Shown: piece by piece, positions 53,560 through 62,411 of the stretch
Position numbering within the stretch: position 1 is the first letter of the stretch
Layout of the letters: every line of letters starts with the position of its first letter
Origin: M55B154 sp964486725
GTDB taxonomy: Bacteria > Spirochaetota > UBA4802 > UB4802
Assembly: GCA_964486725.1 (NCBI GenBank)
Contig: CAZAOK010000009.1
Coordinates: 1-62,411 of the forward strand
Reading direction: 5' to 3'
Length of the DNA: 62,411 bases
Notes under the pieces: model-generated
What the model saw: only the letters and a program-made list of their open reading frames with translations
Databases searched by the model: none
What the model was told of the DNA's origin: nothing
Program-made: the position numbers and the translations under genes

Positions 53560-54825
53560 TCACTTAACAAAAGTATTCATCCGATCGGGTCCAACCGAAA
53601 CTATTGACACCGGAACACCTACAGCTTTTTCGATAAAGGCAATGTACTCTTTGGCAGCGGAAGGCAGATGGTCATACGATTTGCATTCACTAATATCCTC
53701 TGCCCACCCCTCGAGTTCCTGGTATCGTGGCGTCACCTTGTGCTGCAGGGAGGATGGAAAATAATCCAGGTTTTTTCCTTCAAAAGTATATCCAACAGCC
53801 ACCTTAATTTTCTTCTGGCCGGAAAGCACATCCATTTTCGTAAGCGCTATTGATGTCAGACCGTTTATTCGGGCAGTGTGTTTCAAAAGCTCAACATCAA
53901 ACCATCCACATCGTCTCGGTCTGCCCGTTGTCGCACCATACTCACCCCCCTTTTCCCTGATCATGTCACCCTTTTCGCCCAGTTCTTCTGTAGGAAAGGG
54001 GCCTTCACCTACCCGGGTTATATACGCCTTGGTTATTCCAACCACTTCCGAAATAGCACTGTAGTTAAGTCCCGATCCCATCAGCGCGCCGCCGATGGTA
54101 GGATTGGACGATGTCACGTATGGGTATGTTCCATGATCAATATCAAGCCCGTTCCCCTGCGCTCCTTCCAGCAGTATGTTTTTGCCTTCTGATAGGGCGT
54201 TATGCAGGTAATAGGGTGTATTCCTTATCATGTCAGCAACACGCTCCCTGAATTCAACAAGCAGGTTCATCATCTCATCAATATTAAAGGTTTCTTTGTT
54301 ATAGCAATGCGCAAGCTGCAGGTTTTTAAATTTCAGGGCTGTTGCAAGTCTTTCTTTCAGAAAATCATCATCAAAAATATCACCGATCCGTATTCCTGTG
54401 CGGAGGCATTTGTCAGCATACGCGGGCCCGATTCCCCTCTTGGTTGTGCCAATCTTATTGGATCGTACTTCTTCCATGGCGGCATCTACAGCTTTGTGAT
54501 AGGGAAGAATCAGGTGCGCGGCATCTGAAATAAAAATTCTGTCCCGTATTTTCAATCCTTCTTTTTCCAGGAGATCGAATTCCTGTACAAGCTGCACAGG
54601 GTCAACTACCACGCCATTGCCAACTACGCATTCTTTGCCTTCATGTAAAATTCCCGATGGAATAAGATGAAATACATGTTTTTTCCCATTGACCACAACA
54701 GTATGACCGGCATTGGCACCTCCCTGGTACCTGACTATTATGTCTGCATTACGGGAGTAATAATCGATCATTTTTGCTTTGCCTTCATCTCCCCACTGTG
54801 TGCCTATAACAACTGTACAACTCAT
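53560..54825 (-). CDS. purA: Adenylosuccinate synthetase
   Basis: This 421-residue enzyme joins IMP and aspartate with GTP in AMP synthesis. Diagnostic motifs are GTQWGDEGKAKMIDYYS (P-loop and active site; Lys-Ala replaces the usual Lys-Gly), YQGGANAGHTVV, GIGPAYADK, EGAQGNGLDIDHGTYPYVTS and TTGRPRRCGWFD. AGAGGT lies before the ATG. It is a single gene, divergent from tmRNA. No terminator is evident in the 166-bp stretch between its end and the tRNA-Lys gene. Confidence 0.97.
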   Translation of the reverse strand: MSCTVVIGTQWGDEGKAKMIDYYSRNADIIVRYQGGANAGHTVVVNGKKHVFHLIPSGILHEGKECVVGNGVVVDPVQLVQEFDLLEKEGLKIRDRIFISDAAHLILPYHKAVDAAMEEVRSNKIGTTKRGIGPAYADKCLRTGIRIGDIFDDDFLKERLATALKFKNLQLAHCYNKETFNIDEMMNLLVEFRERVADMIRNTPYYLHNALSEGKNILLEGAQGNGLDIDHGTYPYVTSSNPTIGGALMGSGLNYSAISEVVGITKAYITRVGEGPFPTEELGEKGDMIREKGGEYGATTGRPRRCGWFDVELLKHTARINGLTSIALTKMDVLSGQKKIKVAVGYTFEGKNLDYFPSSLQHKVTPRYQELEGWAEDISECKSYDHLPSAAKEYIAFIEKAVGVPVSIVSVGPDRMNTFVK

Positions 54826-54934
54826 GATTACCTCTGGATAAGGTTTTTAACAAATTCAGCCCGAAAGCCGCAACCAACCTATATTACAAGATTAAAATAA
54901 CAAGCATTTTTCCAAAAAACCAGTCATACAATGG

Positions 54935-54963
54935 TTGACGAATAAGAGGTCTGTCAGTACATT
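54935..54963 (+). promoter_or_regulatory. tmRNA promoter
   Basis: TTGACG (54935-54940), 17 bp, then TACATT (54958-54963), about 12 bp before the mature 5' end. Confidence 0.75.
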
Positions 54964-54975
54964 ACATAGATGTTG

Positions 54976-55323
<348 letters not shown>

Positions 55324-55340
55324 TTACCACCTCTCAAAGA

Positions 55341-55970
55341 CTAATCCTCAATATAATCAAGATCTATAAGAAATTCAAGCATGCGGTCATTCATCTTGTT
55401 CAGAAGCTGTTCCTTGAGAAGGTCTATGGAATAATCATTGCTGTTAAAACGGTCATGCTGATGATCAAGATATACCACCTTCAGGTTTTTATCAATGATG
55501 ACCGCCATAGAATCAAAATCAAGAAACTGCATCCCCACCGAGGCGATGCCATAAACTTCGTAAATTATCAATACGTCAAGATTCTTCGCTTTCATGAGGG
55601 CGGAAAGATCATTTTTATACCGGTACAGGTACGAGTTGATAACACCAAGTGACTTGTATTTCAAAAACGCGTTATTCATGGATAGCTGGTAAAACCTGTC
55701 CTGCTCATTTGAAAAATACGCGTAATAATCTGACTTGCCGTTTATTAACTCGAGCTCAACATTTTGAGTGTATCCCTGCAGCCATTTCTGCAGTGTATCG
55801 TAATGGACATCATATCTCAGCATCGCCTTACGTGATATTCGAAGCAATATACCCGCTTTTTTCACATCAACCCTGGAGGTTCGATCAATCTCTTCCTTCA
55901 CACTGTATTTGGAGCATGAAGAAAGTAGTACTACCAGGATAATCGAAACAAAACATATGCCCTTTTTCAT
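55341..55970 (-). CDS. Lipoprotein of unknown function
   Basis: This 209-residue protein has signal peptide MKKGICFVSIILVVLLSSC, a clear lipobox ending in Cys19. The mature part is mixed alpha/beta, with a segment like LDVLIIYEVYGIASVGMQFLDFDSMAVIIDK that resembles the core of periplasmic stress- or assembly-type lipoproteins, but I cannot name a family. AAGGAG precedes the ATG. It is probably anchored facing the periplasm. Confidence 0.75.
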   Translation of the reverse strand: MKKGICFVSIILVVLLSSCSKYSVKEEIDRTSRVDVKKAGILLRISRKAMLRYDVHYDTLQKWLQGYTQNVELELINGKSDYYAYFSNEQDRFYQLSMNNAFLKYKSLGVINSYLYRYKNDLSALMKAKNLDVLIIYEVYGIASVGMQFLDFDSMAVIIDKNLKVVYLDHQHDRFNSNDYSIDLLKEQLLNKMNDRMLEFLIDLDYIED

Positions 55971-56011
55971 ACCACTCTCCTTATATGTACCGCAGTATAA
56001 TTCTTAACAGG

Positions 56012-56590
56012 TCAGTCTCCGTTGGCCAGTTCTCTTCCCATATCAAAAGCCTTCAGGTTCATTTCTACGAACTTCTCTTTTACCAGTGATCGTATCGCTT
56101 TCTGCCATTGTGCATATTCAAAATCAAGGTAGGTGGACAATACGCCAAGCATGACAATGTTTAATGCACGTTTTGTACCCACTTCTTTCAATACCGGGTC
56201 GGCATCAACCACTTTGCACTTGTGTACATTAGCACACAGCCACGCTTCAATATCTTCAGGATATTCAGCCAGACCGGCCTCTACCGGCGCGGGGTTAATC
56301 TGCAGCCTGTTTACAATAAGCATTCCGTCACTTGACAGGAAATCCAGTTTTCGCATGGATTCCAGCAGCTCCAGGCACACAAGAAAGTCTGCCGTCCCCC
56401 TCTCGACAAGGGGCGAATATACCTGCGTATCTATCCGTACATGGCAATCAACACTCCCTCCACGCTGGGCCATACCATGCACCTCGGATTCTTTTACATC
56501 ATAACCGGCATCCATTGCCACCTGCATAAGCACCTTGCTTGCAAGAATAACGCCCTGTCCGCCAACACCTGCAAAAATTACGTTCATCAT
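56012..56590 (-). CDS. iorB: Indolepyruvate:ferredoxin oxidoreductase beta subunit
   Basis: This 192-residue protein is the gamma-type domain of 2-oxoacid:ferredoxin oxidoreductases: VIFAGVGGQGVILASKVL, ESEVHGMAQRGGSVDCHVRI and VNRLQINPAPV match IorB. With IorA it converts aryl pyruvates from transamination of Phe, Tyr and Trp to aryl-acetyl-CoA, with reduction of ferredoxin. It is the last gene of the paaK-ACT-iorA-iorB operon, 22 bp after iorA. Confidence 0.92.
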   Translation of the reverse strand: MMNVIFAGVGGQGVILASKVLMQVAMDAGYDVKESEVHGMAQRGGSVDCHVRIDTQVYSPLVERGTADFLVCLELLESMRKLDFLSSDGMLIVNRLQINPAPVEAGLAEYPEDIEAWLCANVHKCKVVDADPVLKEVGTKRALNIVMLGVLSTYLDFEYAQWQKAIRSLVKEKFVEMNLKAFDMGRELANGD

Positions 56591-56612
56591 TACAAAACCC
56601 CTGTTCTTCCCA

Positions 56613-58169
56613 TTACTTTTTCAGGATACATTTTCTCAGAGAGATAATAACCGATGGTTCACGTGCGGCAACTTCTTCACGCACAACCTGTTCAAACTCC
56701 TCGATATTTTTCGGATCCACCGTTCTGACCCGCTTGACACCGACTCCCCTGGCAAGCATCTCGAAGTTGAGCTCATGGGTATCCTCACCCATAAGGGTTT
56801 TCCCGGTTGCAGGATTTTCCTGGTGGCCGGTCATGGCTGTTACCCTGTTGTCCAGGATAATTACCGTTCCCGTCCCCTTGTTATATACGATATCGATCAG
56901 GCCGGTAATACCGGAATGGATAAATGTGGAATCGCCGATTACCGCCACACTGTTACGGGCCATTTCTTCACCACGGGCTTTTTCAAAACCAAGATGCATA
57001 CTGACACTTGCTCCCATACAGCCCTGGCTGTGCATGGCATTATACGGGGGAAGAACCGCAAGGGTGTAACAGCCGATATCCCCGTTTACCGTCAGGTCAA
57101 GTTTAGCCAGCACCTCAAACACGAATCCATGGGGGCATCCCTTGCAAAGGGCAGGGGGCCGGCCGGGAATGCTGGCAGAATACTCCGGTATCTGGTTTTT
57201 CGGTTTTTTCTGGTTCAACGCCATATCAATAATCTCGGGTGTAAGCTCCCCGCACATGGGAATAATCTCCTTACCTATGGGACTGTATCCCATGCCTCGA
57301 ACATAATCTTCGATGAATGGGTCCAGTTCTTCAACCACGTACAGCTCGTCAACCTGGTCGGCAAATTCTCGGATGAGTTTTTCAGGCAACGGCCAGATGA
57401 CCCCTATTTTCAATATAGAATCATCAGGGCATACGTCTTTCACGTAATGGTATGCCACCCCGTTAGTGATGATACCCCGCTTTTTACTGTTCCATTCAAT
57501 ACGGTTCATGTCTGAAGAGTTTGAAAAATCCATAAGTTTCTTCATCTGTTCTTCGATGAAAACATGCCTGGGACGGGCATGGGCAGGTATCATAACATAT
57601 TTTTTCGGGTTCCGTTCAAAGGGTTTCAGTGGTACTTTTTTCGGTTCATCAATATCAACGATCCCCTGTGAATGCGATATCCTGGTGGTTATCCGAACTA
57701 ACACGGGCCTGTCAAACTCCTCTGATATATCGAACGCCCGCCTGGTAAACTCCCTTGCCTCGGCAGGACTTGATGGCTCTATCATGGGAAGCTTGGCGGC
57801 CCTGGCATAATGCCGGTTGTCCTGCTCGTTCTGCGAACTCCATGCCCCCGGGTCGTCAGCATTGATGATCACCATTGCCCCGTTTACGCCGGTATATGAA
57901 AAGGTGAACAACGGGTCAGCCGCGACATTCAGCCCAACATGTTTCATGGCAGCCATTGAACGGGCACCGGCTACTGAAGAACCGGCGACAACCTCCAGGG
58001 CCACCTTCTCATTTGGAGACCACTGTGCCTTTATGTCCGGGTAATCCCGGGCTATGGCTTCCATGATCTCCGTGCTTGGTGTACCGGGATAGGCAGCTGC
58101 CACGTGACAACCTGCCTCGTAGGCTCCCCTGGCAACCGCTTCGTTTCCCAGCATTAATTTTTTCTGCAT
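56613..58169 (-). CDS. iorA: Indolepyruvate:ferredoxin oxidoreductase alpha subunit, lacking the ferredoxin domain
   Basis: This 518-residue thiamine-diphosphate enzyme has AYPGTPSTEIMEAIA near the start, the pyrimidine-domain segment LFTFSYTGVNGAMVI, and the thiamine motif GDSTFIHSG...ILDNRVTAMTGHQ. CKGCPHGFVFEVL lies in the linker. Typical IorA proteins are about 600-650 residues and end with two [4Fe-4S] clusters. This one stops right after EPSVIISLRKCILKK with no ferredoxin domain, and the next gene begins 22 bp later. No frameshifted cluster domain was seen there. Electrons would have to leave by a separate ferredoxin. Confidence 0.88.
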   Translation of the reverse strand: MQKKLMLGNEAVARGAYEAGCHVAAAYPGTPSTEIMEAIARDYPDIKAQWSPNEKVALEVVAGSSVAGARSMAAMKHVGLNVAADPLFTFSYTGVNGAMVIINADDPGAWSSQNEQDNRHYARAAKLPMIEPSSPAEAREFTRRAFDISEEFDRPVLVRITTRISHSQGIVDIDEPKKVPLKPFERNPKKYVMIPAHARPRHVFIEEQMKKLMDFSNSSDMNRIEWNSKKRGIITNGVAYHYVKDVCPDDSILKIGVIWPLPEKLIREFADQVDELYVVEELDPFIEDYVRGMGYSPIGKEIIPMCGELTPEIIDMALNQKKPKNQIPEYSASIPGRPPALCKGCPHGFVFEVLAKLDLTVNGDIGCYTLAVLPPYNAMHSQGCMGASVSMHLGFEKARGEEMARNSVAVIGDSTFIHSGITGLIDIVYNKGTGTVIILDNRVTAMTGHQENPATGKTLMGEDTHELNFEMLARGVGVKRVRTVDPKNIEEFEQVVREEVAAREPSVIISLRKCILKK

Positions 58170-58172
58170 CTA

Positions 58173-58604
58173 TCAGTCTCCAACTATGTCGATTTTCTTG
58201 ACGATATTGTATCCCTCTTCCTGCAGGGCCTTCTTCGCCATATTTATATCATCAAATCTAAAAATCATTACCGCCTTGTCACCTCTTTTTTCTGTGAACG
58301 CGTACATGTATTCAATATTCAACTGTCGCTTTGAAAAAGTATCAAGTGCTGCCAGAAGAGATCCTGCCTCGTCGGTAAGCTCAATGGCCAGCACATCGGT
58401 TGTAGAACAGGTGAACCTGTTCTCCTTCAGGGCCAGCACAGCCCTGTCGGGATTGTTGACGATCATTCGCACGATACCAAAATCCGATACCTCGGCAATG
58501 GTGAGGGTAAGTATATTGATCTTTTCATCAGCCAGAACTTTAAGAGCGCTCTGAAGATGACCCGGTTTGTTCTCAAGAAATAGGGAAACCTGTGTTACGT
58601 TCAT
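58173..58604 (-). CDS. Tandem ACT-domain protein
   Basis: This 143-residue protein has two ACT domains (about 3-70 and 72-140): QVSLFLENKPGHLQSALKVL and IELTDEAGSLLAALDTF are the ligand-binding turns. Stand-alone ACT pairs like this accompany paaK and ior genes and probably sense an aromatic amino acid or its acid. The iorA ribosome site lies in its last codons. Confidence 0.88.
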   Translation of the reverse strand: MNVTQVSLFLENKPGHLQSALKVLADEKINILTLTIAEVSDFGIVRMIVNNPDRAVLALKENRFTCSTTDVLAIELTDEAGSLLAALDTFSKRQLNIEYMYAFTEKRGDKAVMIFRFDDINMAKKALQEEGYNIVKKIDIVGD

Positions 58605-58636
58605 ACATGAACCTCCTGGTATATTATGATGCGTTC

Positions 58637-59938
58637 CTACATGTCGCGCCTGTCAATAACCCGCTTGGCCTTGCCAAGACTTCTTTCAATCGTGCTTGGC
58701 TCAACCAGGGTTACCTTGGCTGATATCCCAAGCACACTTCTGAAACGCTGTTGAATCTGGCTGGTAAGCTTCTGCATTTGCGAAAGCTCATCGGAGAATA
58801 TCTTCTCGTTTACCTCAACCATGATCTCTACGTCATCCAGCGCTCCTTTCCTGTCCAGGATAATCTGGTAGTGGGGTTCGGTCCCCTCGATATCCATCAG
58901 AATTGACTCTATCTGCATAGGGAAGACGTTTACTCCCCGTATAATCATCATATCATCTGTTCGGCCGGTTACTTTCTCCATTTTCACAAGGGTACGCCCG
59001 CATTTACAGCCGTCATAGTATATCCGTGTAATATCACGTGACCTGTAGCGTATCACCGGGCAGGCTTCTTTTGTCAGGGATGTATACACGATCTCGCCCT
59101 TCTCTCCCTCGGGCAGCACTTCTCCGGTATCCGGGTCGATCACCTCCACATAAAAATGGTCTTCGAACACGTGCAGTCCCGATTGCTCGCTGCATTCACA
59201 TGAAACACCCGGCCCGATAACCTCGCTCAGTCCGTATATATCATATGCTTTAATACCCATCCGGGTTTCGATCTCTTTTCTCATGTTTTCAGTCCAGGGT
59301 TCGGCACCGAAAACCCCCGCTTTCAGGTTAGTTTTCTTAAAATCATAATCAGGCATTTTCGTGGCCACGTAGTCGGCCATGTTAATGGCATATGATGGTG
59401 TACACGCCAGGATGGTTGTACCAAAGTCCTTTATCAGCATAAGCTGCCGTTCAGTATTACCGCCGGAAATAGGGATTACCGTGGCTCCCAGCGTCTCTGC
59501 CCCGTAATGAGCACCCAGTCCCCCGGTGAAAAGGCCGTACCCGTAGGCAACCTGTACGATGTCCTTCTCATTACCCCCGGCAGCCGCGATGGTTCGGGCC
59601 ATAACCTCTGACCAGACGCCAATGTCACCTTTTGTATATCCAACCACGGTGGCATTCCCGGTGGTTCCCGAGGAGGAATGTATTCGAACCACCTTGTCCA
59701 TGGGGGCAGCGAACAGGCCAAATGGCGAATTCTCCCGCATGTCCTGCTTCATGAGAAAAGGGACATGCTTCATGTCATCGATTGACTTGAACTTGTCCGG
59801 TGAAAATCCCGCGTTATCAAATGATGTTTTGTAAAAACTGTTATTGTTGTAGGCATGGGTAATAGACCACTTGAGGCGCTCAAACTGAAGCTCCTTGAGT
59901 TTCTCGCGGGGCATGGCTTCATAATCTTTGTTAAACAT
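58637..59938 (-). CDS. paaK: Phenylacetate-CoA ligase
   Basis: This 433-residue adenylate-forming enzyme activates phenylacetate or another aryl acid to its CoA ester with ATP. The phosphate loop is HSSSGTTGNATVVGY, with ending motifs YDIYGLSEVIGPG, YRSRDITRIYY and GRTDDMMIIRGVNVFP. It is the first gene of the aryl-pyruvate operon. AAAGGAG precedes the ATG. In anaerobes this set recovers energy from aromatic amino acids, with PaaK running either way. Confidence 0.93.
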   Translation of the reverse strand: MFNKDYEAMPREKLKELQFERLKWSITHAYNNNSFYKTSFDNAGFSPDKFKSIDDMKHVPFLMKQDMRENSPFGLFAAPMDKVVRIHSSSGTTGNATVVGYTKGDIGVWSEVMARTIAAAGGNEKDIVQVAYGYGLFTGGLGAHYGAETLGATVIPISGGNTERQLMLIKDFGTTILACTPSYAINMADYVATKMPDYDFKKTNLKAGVFGAEPWTENMRKEIETRMGIKAYDIYGLSEVIGPGVSCECSEQSGLHVFEDHFYVEVIDPDTGEVLPEGEKGEIVYTSLTKEACPVIRYRSRDITRIYYDGCKCGRTLVKMEKVTGRTDDMMIIRGVNVFPMQIESILMDIEGTEPHYQIILDRKGALDDVEIMVEVNEKIFSDELSQMQKLTSQIQQRFRSVLGISAKVTLVEPSTIERSLGKAKRVIDRRDM

Positions 59939-60002
59939 GACACTCTCCTTTCAGACTCACGATACAGGGTGATATAATTTCTAAACCGCATTATACCGGG
60001 AA

Positions 60003-60064
60003 TAACAGTATGACCTCTTGAGTCGTTATATATAAAAATTCAGTAAAAATTGATCATACTGTTA
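60003..60064. promoter_or_regulatory. Paired inverted 17-bp motif at the paaK promoter
   Basis: TAACAGTATGA (60003-60013) and its exact complement TCATACTGTTA (60054-60064) have further near-identity at their ends. Centre to centre is 51 bp. One copy overlaps the -10 and the start point. The spacing fits regulator binding on one DNA face. Confidence 0.45.
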
Positions 60065-60088
60065 TACCTGCGAAAGAAGATATGTCAA
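60061..60088 (-). promoter_or_regulatory. paaK operon promoter
   Basis: On the minus strand, TTGACA (60088-60083), 16 bp, then TATAAC (60066-60061). The leader is about 115 nt. Confidence 0.65.
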
Positions 60089-60137
60089 TAACGTTGCTGG
60101 ATTATATGCAATTTTTTCAGAAGGTTTTTTTAAATAG

Positions 60138-60316
60138 AACCACAGAGGCGCAGAGGTACAGAGAAAGGATTAGGTATTGTAAAGACAAACAGAACAAGGG
60201 GTTGAAGCCCTTGTTCTTCATTAGTAATAACATTTTTTCTTTGCGCACTTTGCGCTCTTAGCGACTTTGGGGTAATCCTTTTAAATAATCCCTCTGTATC
60301 TCTGTGCCTCTGTGGT
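60138..60316. repeat. Composite CCACAGAG element with inserted GCAAAG half-element
   Basis: The outer arms start AACCACAGAGGCGCAGAGG and end CTCTGTGCCTCTGTGGT. Inside are a 10-bp hairpin (AGAACAAGGG 60191-60200 with CCCTTGTTCT 60208-60217) and the right half of the GCAAAG family (about 60238-60280). It fills most of the gap between the paaK promoter and the zinc-ribbon gene. Confidence 0.7.
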
Positions 60317-60332
60317 ATATTATCATACGTCT

Positions 60333-60539
60333 TTATTTCTCGCCCCTGAAGTCATCGCATGCGTCGTCTTCAGCGGTGCTGCGTGCGTGTTCGGGGTGGT
60401 CGGGCTGTGTACAGATATCCATCCCTGATTCGTCTATTTTCACCATTGGTTTACCGTGATGTTCAGGTACCTTCTCCACCGGATCCTCAAGAACCACTAT
60501 CTGTTTACATTCCGGACATTCGTATGTTACTCGTGCCAT
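60333..60539 (-). CDS. Small zinc-ribbon protein
   Basis: This 68-residue protein begins MARVTYECPECKQIVVLED. The CPEC pair (Cys8/11), PEHHGKPM and a later Cys43 make a possible zinc or iron site, similar in layout to short rubredoxin/desulforedoxin-like ribbons. The second half is acidic. AAGGAG before the ATG supports it as a true gene. The function is unknown. Confidence 0.65.
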   Translation of the reverse strand: MARVTYECPECKQIVVLEDPVEKVPEHHGKPMVKIDESGMDICTQPDHPEHARSTAEDDACDDFRGEK

Positions 60540-60658
60540 TTATTTCTCCTTTAAATTAGTATATATTTCAAGTTTTCATTTCACTTTATAATACAGTATA
60601 CAAAAAAAACAGTCATAAATCAAGTACCCCGTACATTATACTGTCTGACCCGAATTTC

Positions 60659-60687
60659 TTGACAGCTGTACTGATAACCATTACAAG
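60659..60687 (+). promoter_or_regulatory. Promoter of the sodium:solute symporter gene
   Basis: Perfect TTGACA (60659-60664), 17 bp, then TACAAG (60682-60687). Confidence 0.5.
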
Positions 60688-60729
60688 TATATTCATGTCG
60701 TTTTAATACATACCGCAAGGAGACCAGCC

Positions 60730-62202
60730 ATGATATCATTACCGTCCCTCATCACCTTTATCGTATACCTGGTGATGCTCATCACCATTGGCGGCATATT
60801 TTACAGGCGCACCGCAAGCATCGAAGACTACATCCTTGGCGGCCGTGGCCTGGGAAAGTGGGTAACCGCACTTTCCGCCCAGGCAAGCGACATGAGCGGC
60901 TGGCTCCTCATGGGCCTTCCAGGCGCCATGTACGCCAGCGGGCTGCCCGCAAGCTGGATAGCCATAGGGCTTTTCATCGGGACGGTATGCAACTGGAAAT
61001 TCGTAGCCACACGCCTCAGGGTTTACACTGAGAAAACCAGTTCCATCACCCTGCCCTGTTTTTTTGAGGACCGGTTCCGTGACCCCACCGGTTTACTGCG
61101 AACGGTATCAGCTCTTATAATACTGATATTCTTCACAATATATACATCATCCGGCCTGGTAGCTGCCGGCAAACTTTTCGAATCCATGTTCCATATTGAT
61201 TACCGCATGGCGGTAACCTTCGGCACCCTGGTTATCGTGGTCTACACCTTCCTGGGTGGTTTCCTGGCGGTCAGCTGGACAGACATGATACAGGGCACCC
61301 TCATGGTGACCGCCATAACCATTGTTCCCATTCTTGCATGGCAGCACGCGGGTGGATACGATGTCATCAGGTCTGAAATGATTGCCCGAAATATTGACAC
61401 CGGGCTCTTAACCCTGACAGGTGCTTCGATCGTGGGCATCATCTCCACCCTGGCATGGGGACTTGGATACTTCGGTCAGCCCCACATCCTGGTGCGCTTC
61501 ATGGGCATCAGGGAAGTAAAGGAACTCAGGCGATCCATGTCCATCGCCATCACCTGGGTATTCATATCACTCATCGGCGCAGTCACCGTTGGGCTCATCG
61601 CCATCCCCATGTATCCCGGACTTGAGGGGGGTGACCATGAGAAGGTGTTCATCTACATGGTTGATAAGATGTTCAACCCCTGGATCGGGGGCATATTCCT
61701 GGCAGCCATACTTTCTGCCATAATGTCCACCATTGACTCGCAGCTTCTGGTCTCATCATCTGCCCTTACCGAGGACTTCTACCAGAAAGTGATACGCAGA
61801 GACGCCCCCCAGAAACGGGTGGTACAGGTGGGCAGGATCTGCGTTATCGGCATATCCGTCATCGCGTTACTGATGGCACTTAATCCCGACAATACCGTGC
61901 TTGGTCTGGTAGCCTACGCATGGGGCGGCTTCGGTGCAGCCTTTGGGCCGCTGGTACTCTTTGCCCTCTTCTCCCGTAAAACCTCGTGGCAGTCTGCTCT
62001 TGCCGGCATGGTGACGGGAACGGTGGTACTGGTAGTATGGAAACAGATGGGACTTGGCGAAACCATGTACGAAATAGTACCCGGCTTCATTGCCAACGTC
62101 ATCACCATGCTGGCAGTAAATCGTTTCATACCAGCAACCGACATTGAAGCCGACAAGGAATTCGAAGAAGTCCGGCAAACCGTGAAACTTCTGCATAGTT
62201 AA
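60730..62202 (+). CDS. putP: Sodium:solute symporter, PutP-like
   Basis: This 490-residue protein has 13 helices of the SSS family. The region RTASIEDYILGGRGLGKWVTALSAQASDMSGWLLMG covers the sodium site and helix 1-2 typical of sodium/proline symporters, followed by WGLGYFGQPHILVRFMG. AAGGAGA lies before the ATG. It would bring in proline or another amino acid with sodium. It is a single gene. Confidence 0.9.
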   Translation: MISLPSLITFIVYLVMLITIGGIFYRRTASIEDYILGGRGLGKWVTALSAQASDMSGWLLMGLPGAMYASGLPASWIAIGLFIGTVCNWKFVATRLRVYTEKTSSITLPCFFEDRFRDPTGLLRTVSALIILIFFTIYTSSGLVAAGKLFESMFHIDYRMAVTFGTLVIVVYTFLGGFLAVSWTDMIQGTLMVTAITIVPILAWQHAGGYDVIRSEMIARNIDTGLLTLTGASIVGIISTLAWGLGYFGQPHILVRFMGIREVKELRRSMSIAITWVFISLIGAVTVGLIAIPMYPGLEGGDHEKVFIYMVDKMFNPWIGGIFLAAILSAIMSTIDSQLLVSSSALTEDFYQKVIRRDAPQKRVVQVGRICVIGISVIALLMALNPDNTVLGLVAYAWGGFGAAFGPLVLFALFSRKTSWQSALAGMVTGTVVLVVWKQMGLGETMYEIVPGFIANVITMLAVNRFIPATDIEADKEFEEVRQTVKLLHS

Positions 62203-62209
62203 CGGATTC

Positions 62210-62247
62210 ACCGCAGAGTCGCTAAGTACGTAGAGGACGCAAAGAGT
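62210..62247. repeat. Half copy of the GCAAAG-family repeat
   Basis: ACCGCAGAGTCGCTAAGTACG... matches the left arm at 39162. No right arm is seen in the remaining 160 bp. A further fragment AACCGCAGATAAA is at about 62379. No gene is present after putP. Confidence 0.55.
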
Positions 62248-62411
62248 TTCGCAATACATGTTTGATATGTTGTTCATTATTGAAAGGGATAGTTGAGCGG
62301 TTCTTTTCAGAAATAGCTTTAAAGGCTAATAAATTGTAAGGGTCTTTCCGGATTCTTGGGAATTGAAAATAATTTTTAACCGCAGATAAATGGAATTAAG
62401 TGAAAAGTGAA

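Noticed and set aside
56535..57515. 326-codon plus-strand frame over iorA
   Set aside because: It is the antisense shadow of iorA, and the iorA motifs are unambiguous.

Overview
The window is 62.4 kb of bacterial chromosome with about 53 protein genes, two tRNAs, one tmRNA and an unusual load of short palindromic intergenic repeats. There are no rRNA genes, CRISPR arrays, complete insertion sequences or prophages. GC is moderate, and TTG/GTG starts and lipoprotein signals occur. The long-form PFK and the gene mix suggest a free-living heterotrophic member of the Spirochaetota or a similar anaerobic lineage. That assignment is inference from gene content, not from a marker tree.

Layout. 1-2 kb: the end of an M28 peptidase, overlapping a phosphofructokinase tail to tail. 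2-13.6 kb: a one-way block of three GT-C membrane glycosyltransferases, two GT4 glycosyltransferases, a flippase-like membrane protein, an alpha/beta hydrolase and a serine-palmitoyltransferase-like PLP enzyme. This is probably a glycolipid or surface-glycan locus. 13.6-15.1 kb: a diadenylate cyclase joined to YbbR domains in one polypeptide. 15.1-18.4 kb: a GltS-type symporter and an amino acid permease, bracketed by two inverted copies of a 156-bp MITE-like element. 18.5-24.7 kb: lipoprotein hydrolase, SDR, hisE-hisG, an outer-membrane-barrel remnant, a PAS/GGDEF cyclase and a CPBP membrane protease.

24.7-38.5 kb is a sugar-acid and fucose catabolic locus. The minus-strand genes are a GPH transporter, a GH38/GH57-like glycosidase, a ketose epimerase, FucI, a mannonate oxidoreductase, UxuA and a LacI regulator. 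Diverging from them are KdgK, UxaC and an aldo/keto reductase. A glucuronide oligosaccharide would enter by the symporter and be cut inside the cell. Glucuronate would pass through UxaC, SDR/UxuB, UxuA and KdgK to KDPG, and a fucose-type sugar would go through FucI. KDPG aldolase and fuculokinase are not in the window.

38.5-51.8 kb is a mixed region: lipoprotein, TetR with a membrane protein, a membrane-anchored EEP hydrolase, a GAF/PP2C phosphatase, a thioesterase, a TVP38/flavoprotein/TIGR04282/TIGR04283 group, an APH-like protein, a nucleoside hydrolase, an amidohydrolase and a five-CxxC mini-protein. 52-55.3 kb: an Fe-S protein, tRNA-Glu and tRNA-Lys (with promoter and terminator), purA and tmRNA. 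55.3-60 kb: a lipoprotein and the paaK-ACT-iorA-iorB aryl-pyruvate operon. 60.3-62.2 kb: a small zinc-ribbon protein and a sodium:solute symporter.

The main non-coding interest is the repeat content. Two MITE copies could invert the segment between them. At least three further palindrome families are present, two of them nested in each other. One promoter/hairpin arrangement can hide the ribosome site of the aldo/keto reductase in read-through RNA only.
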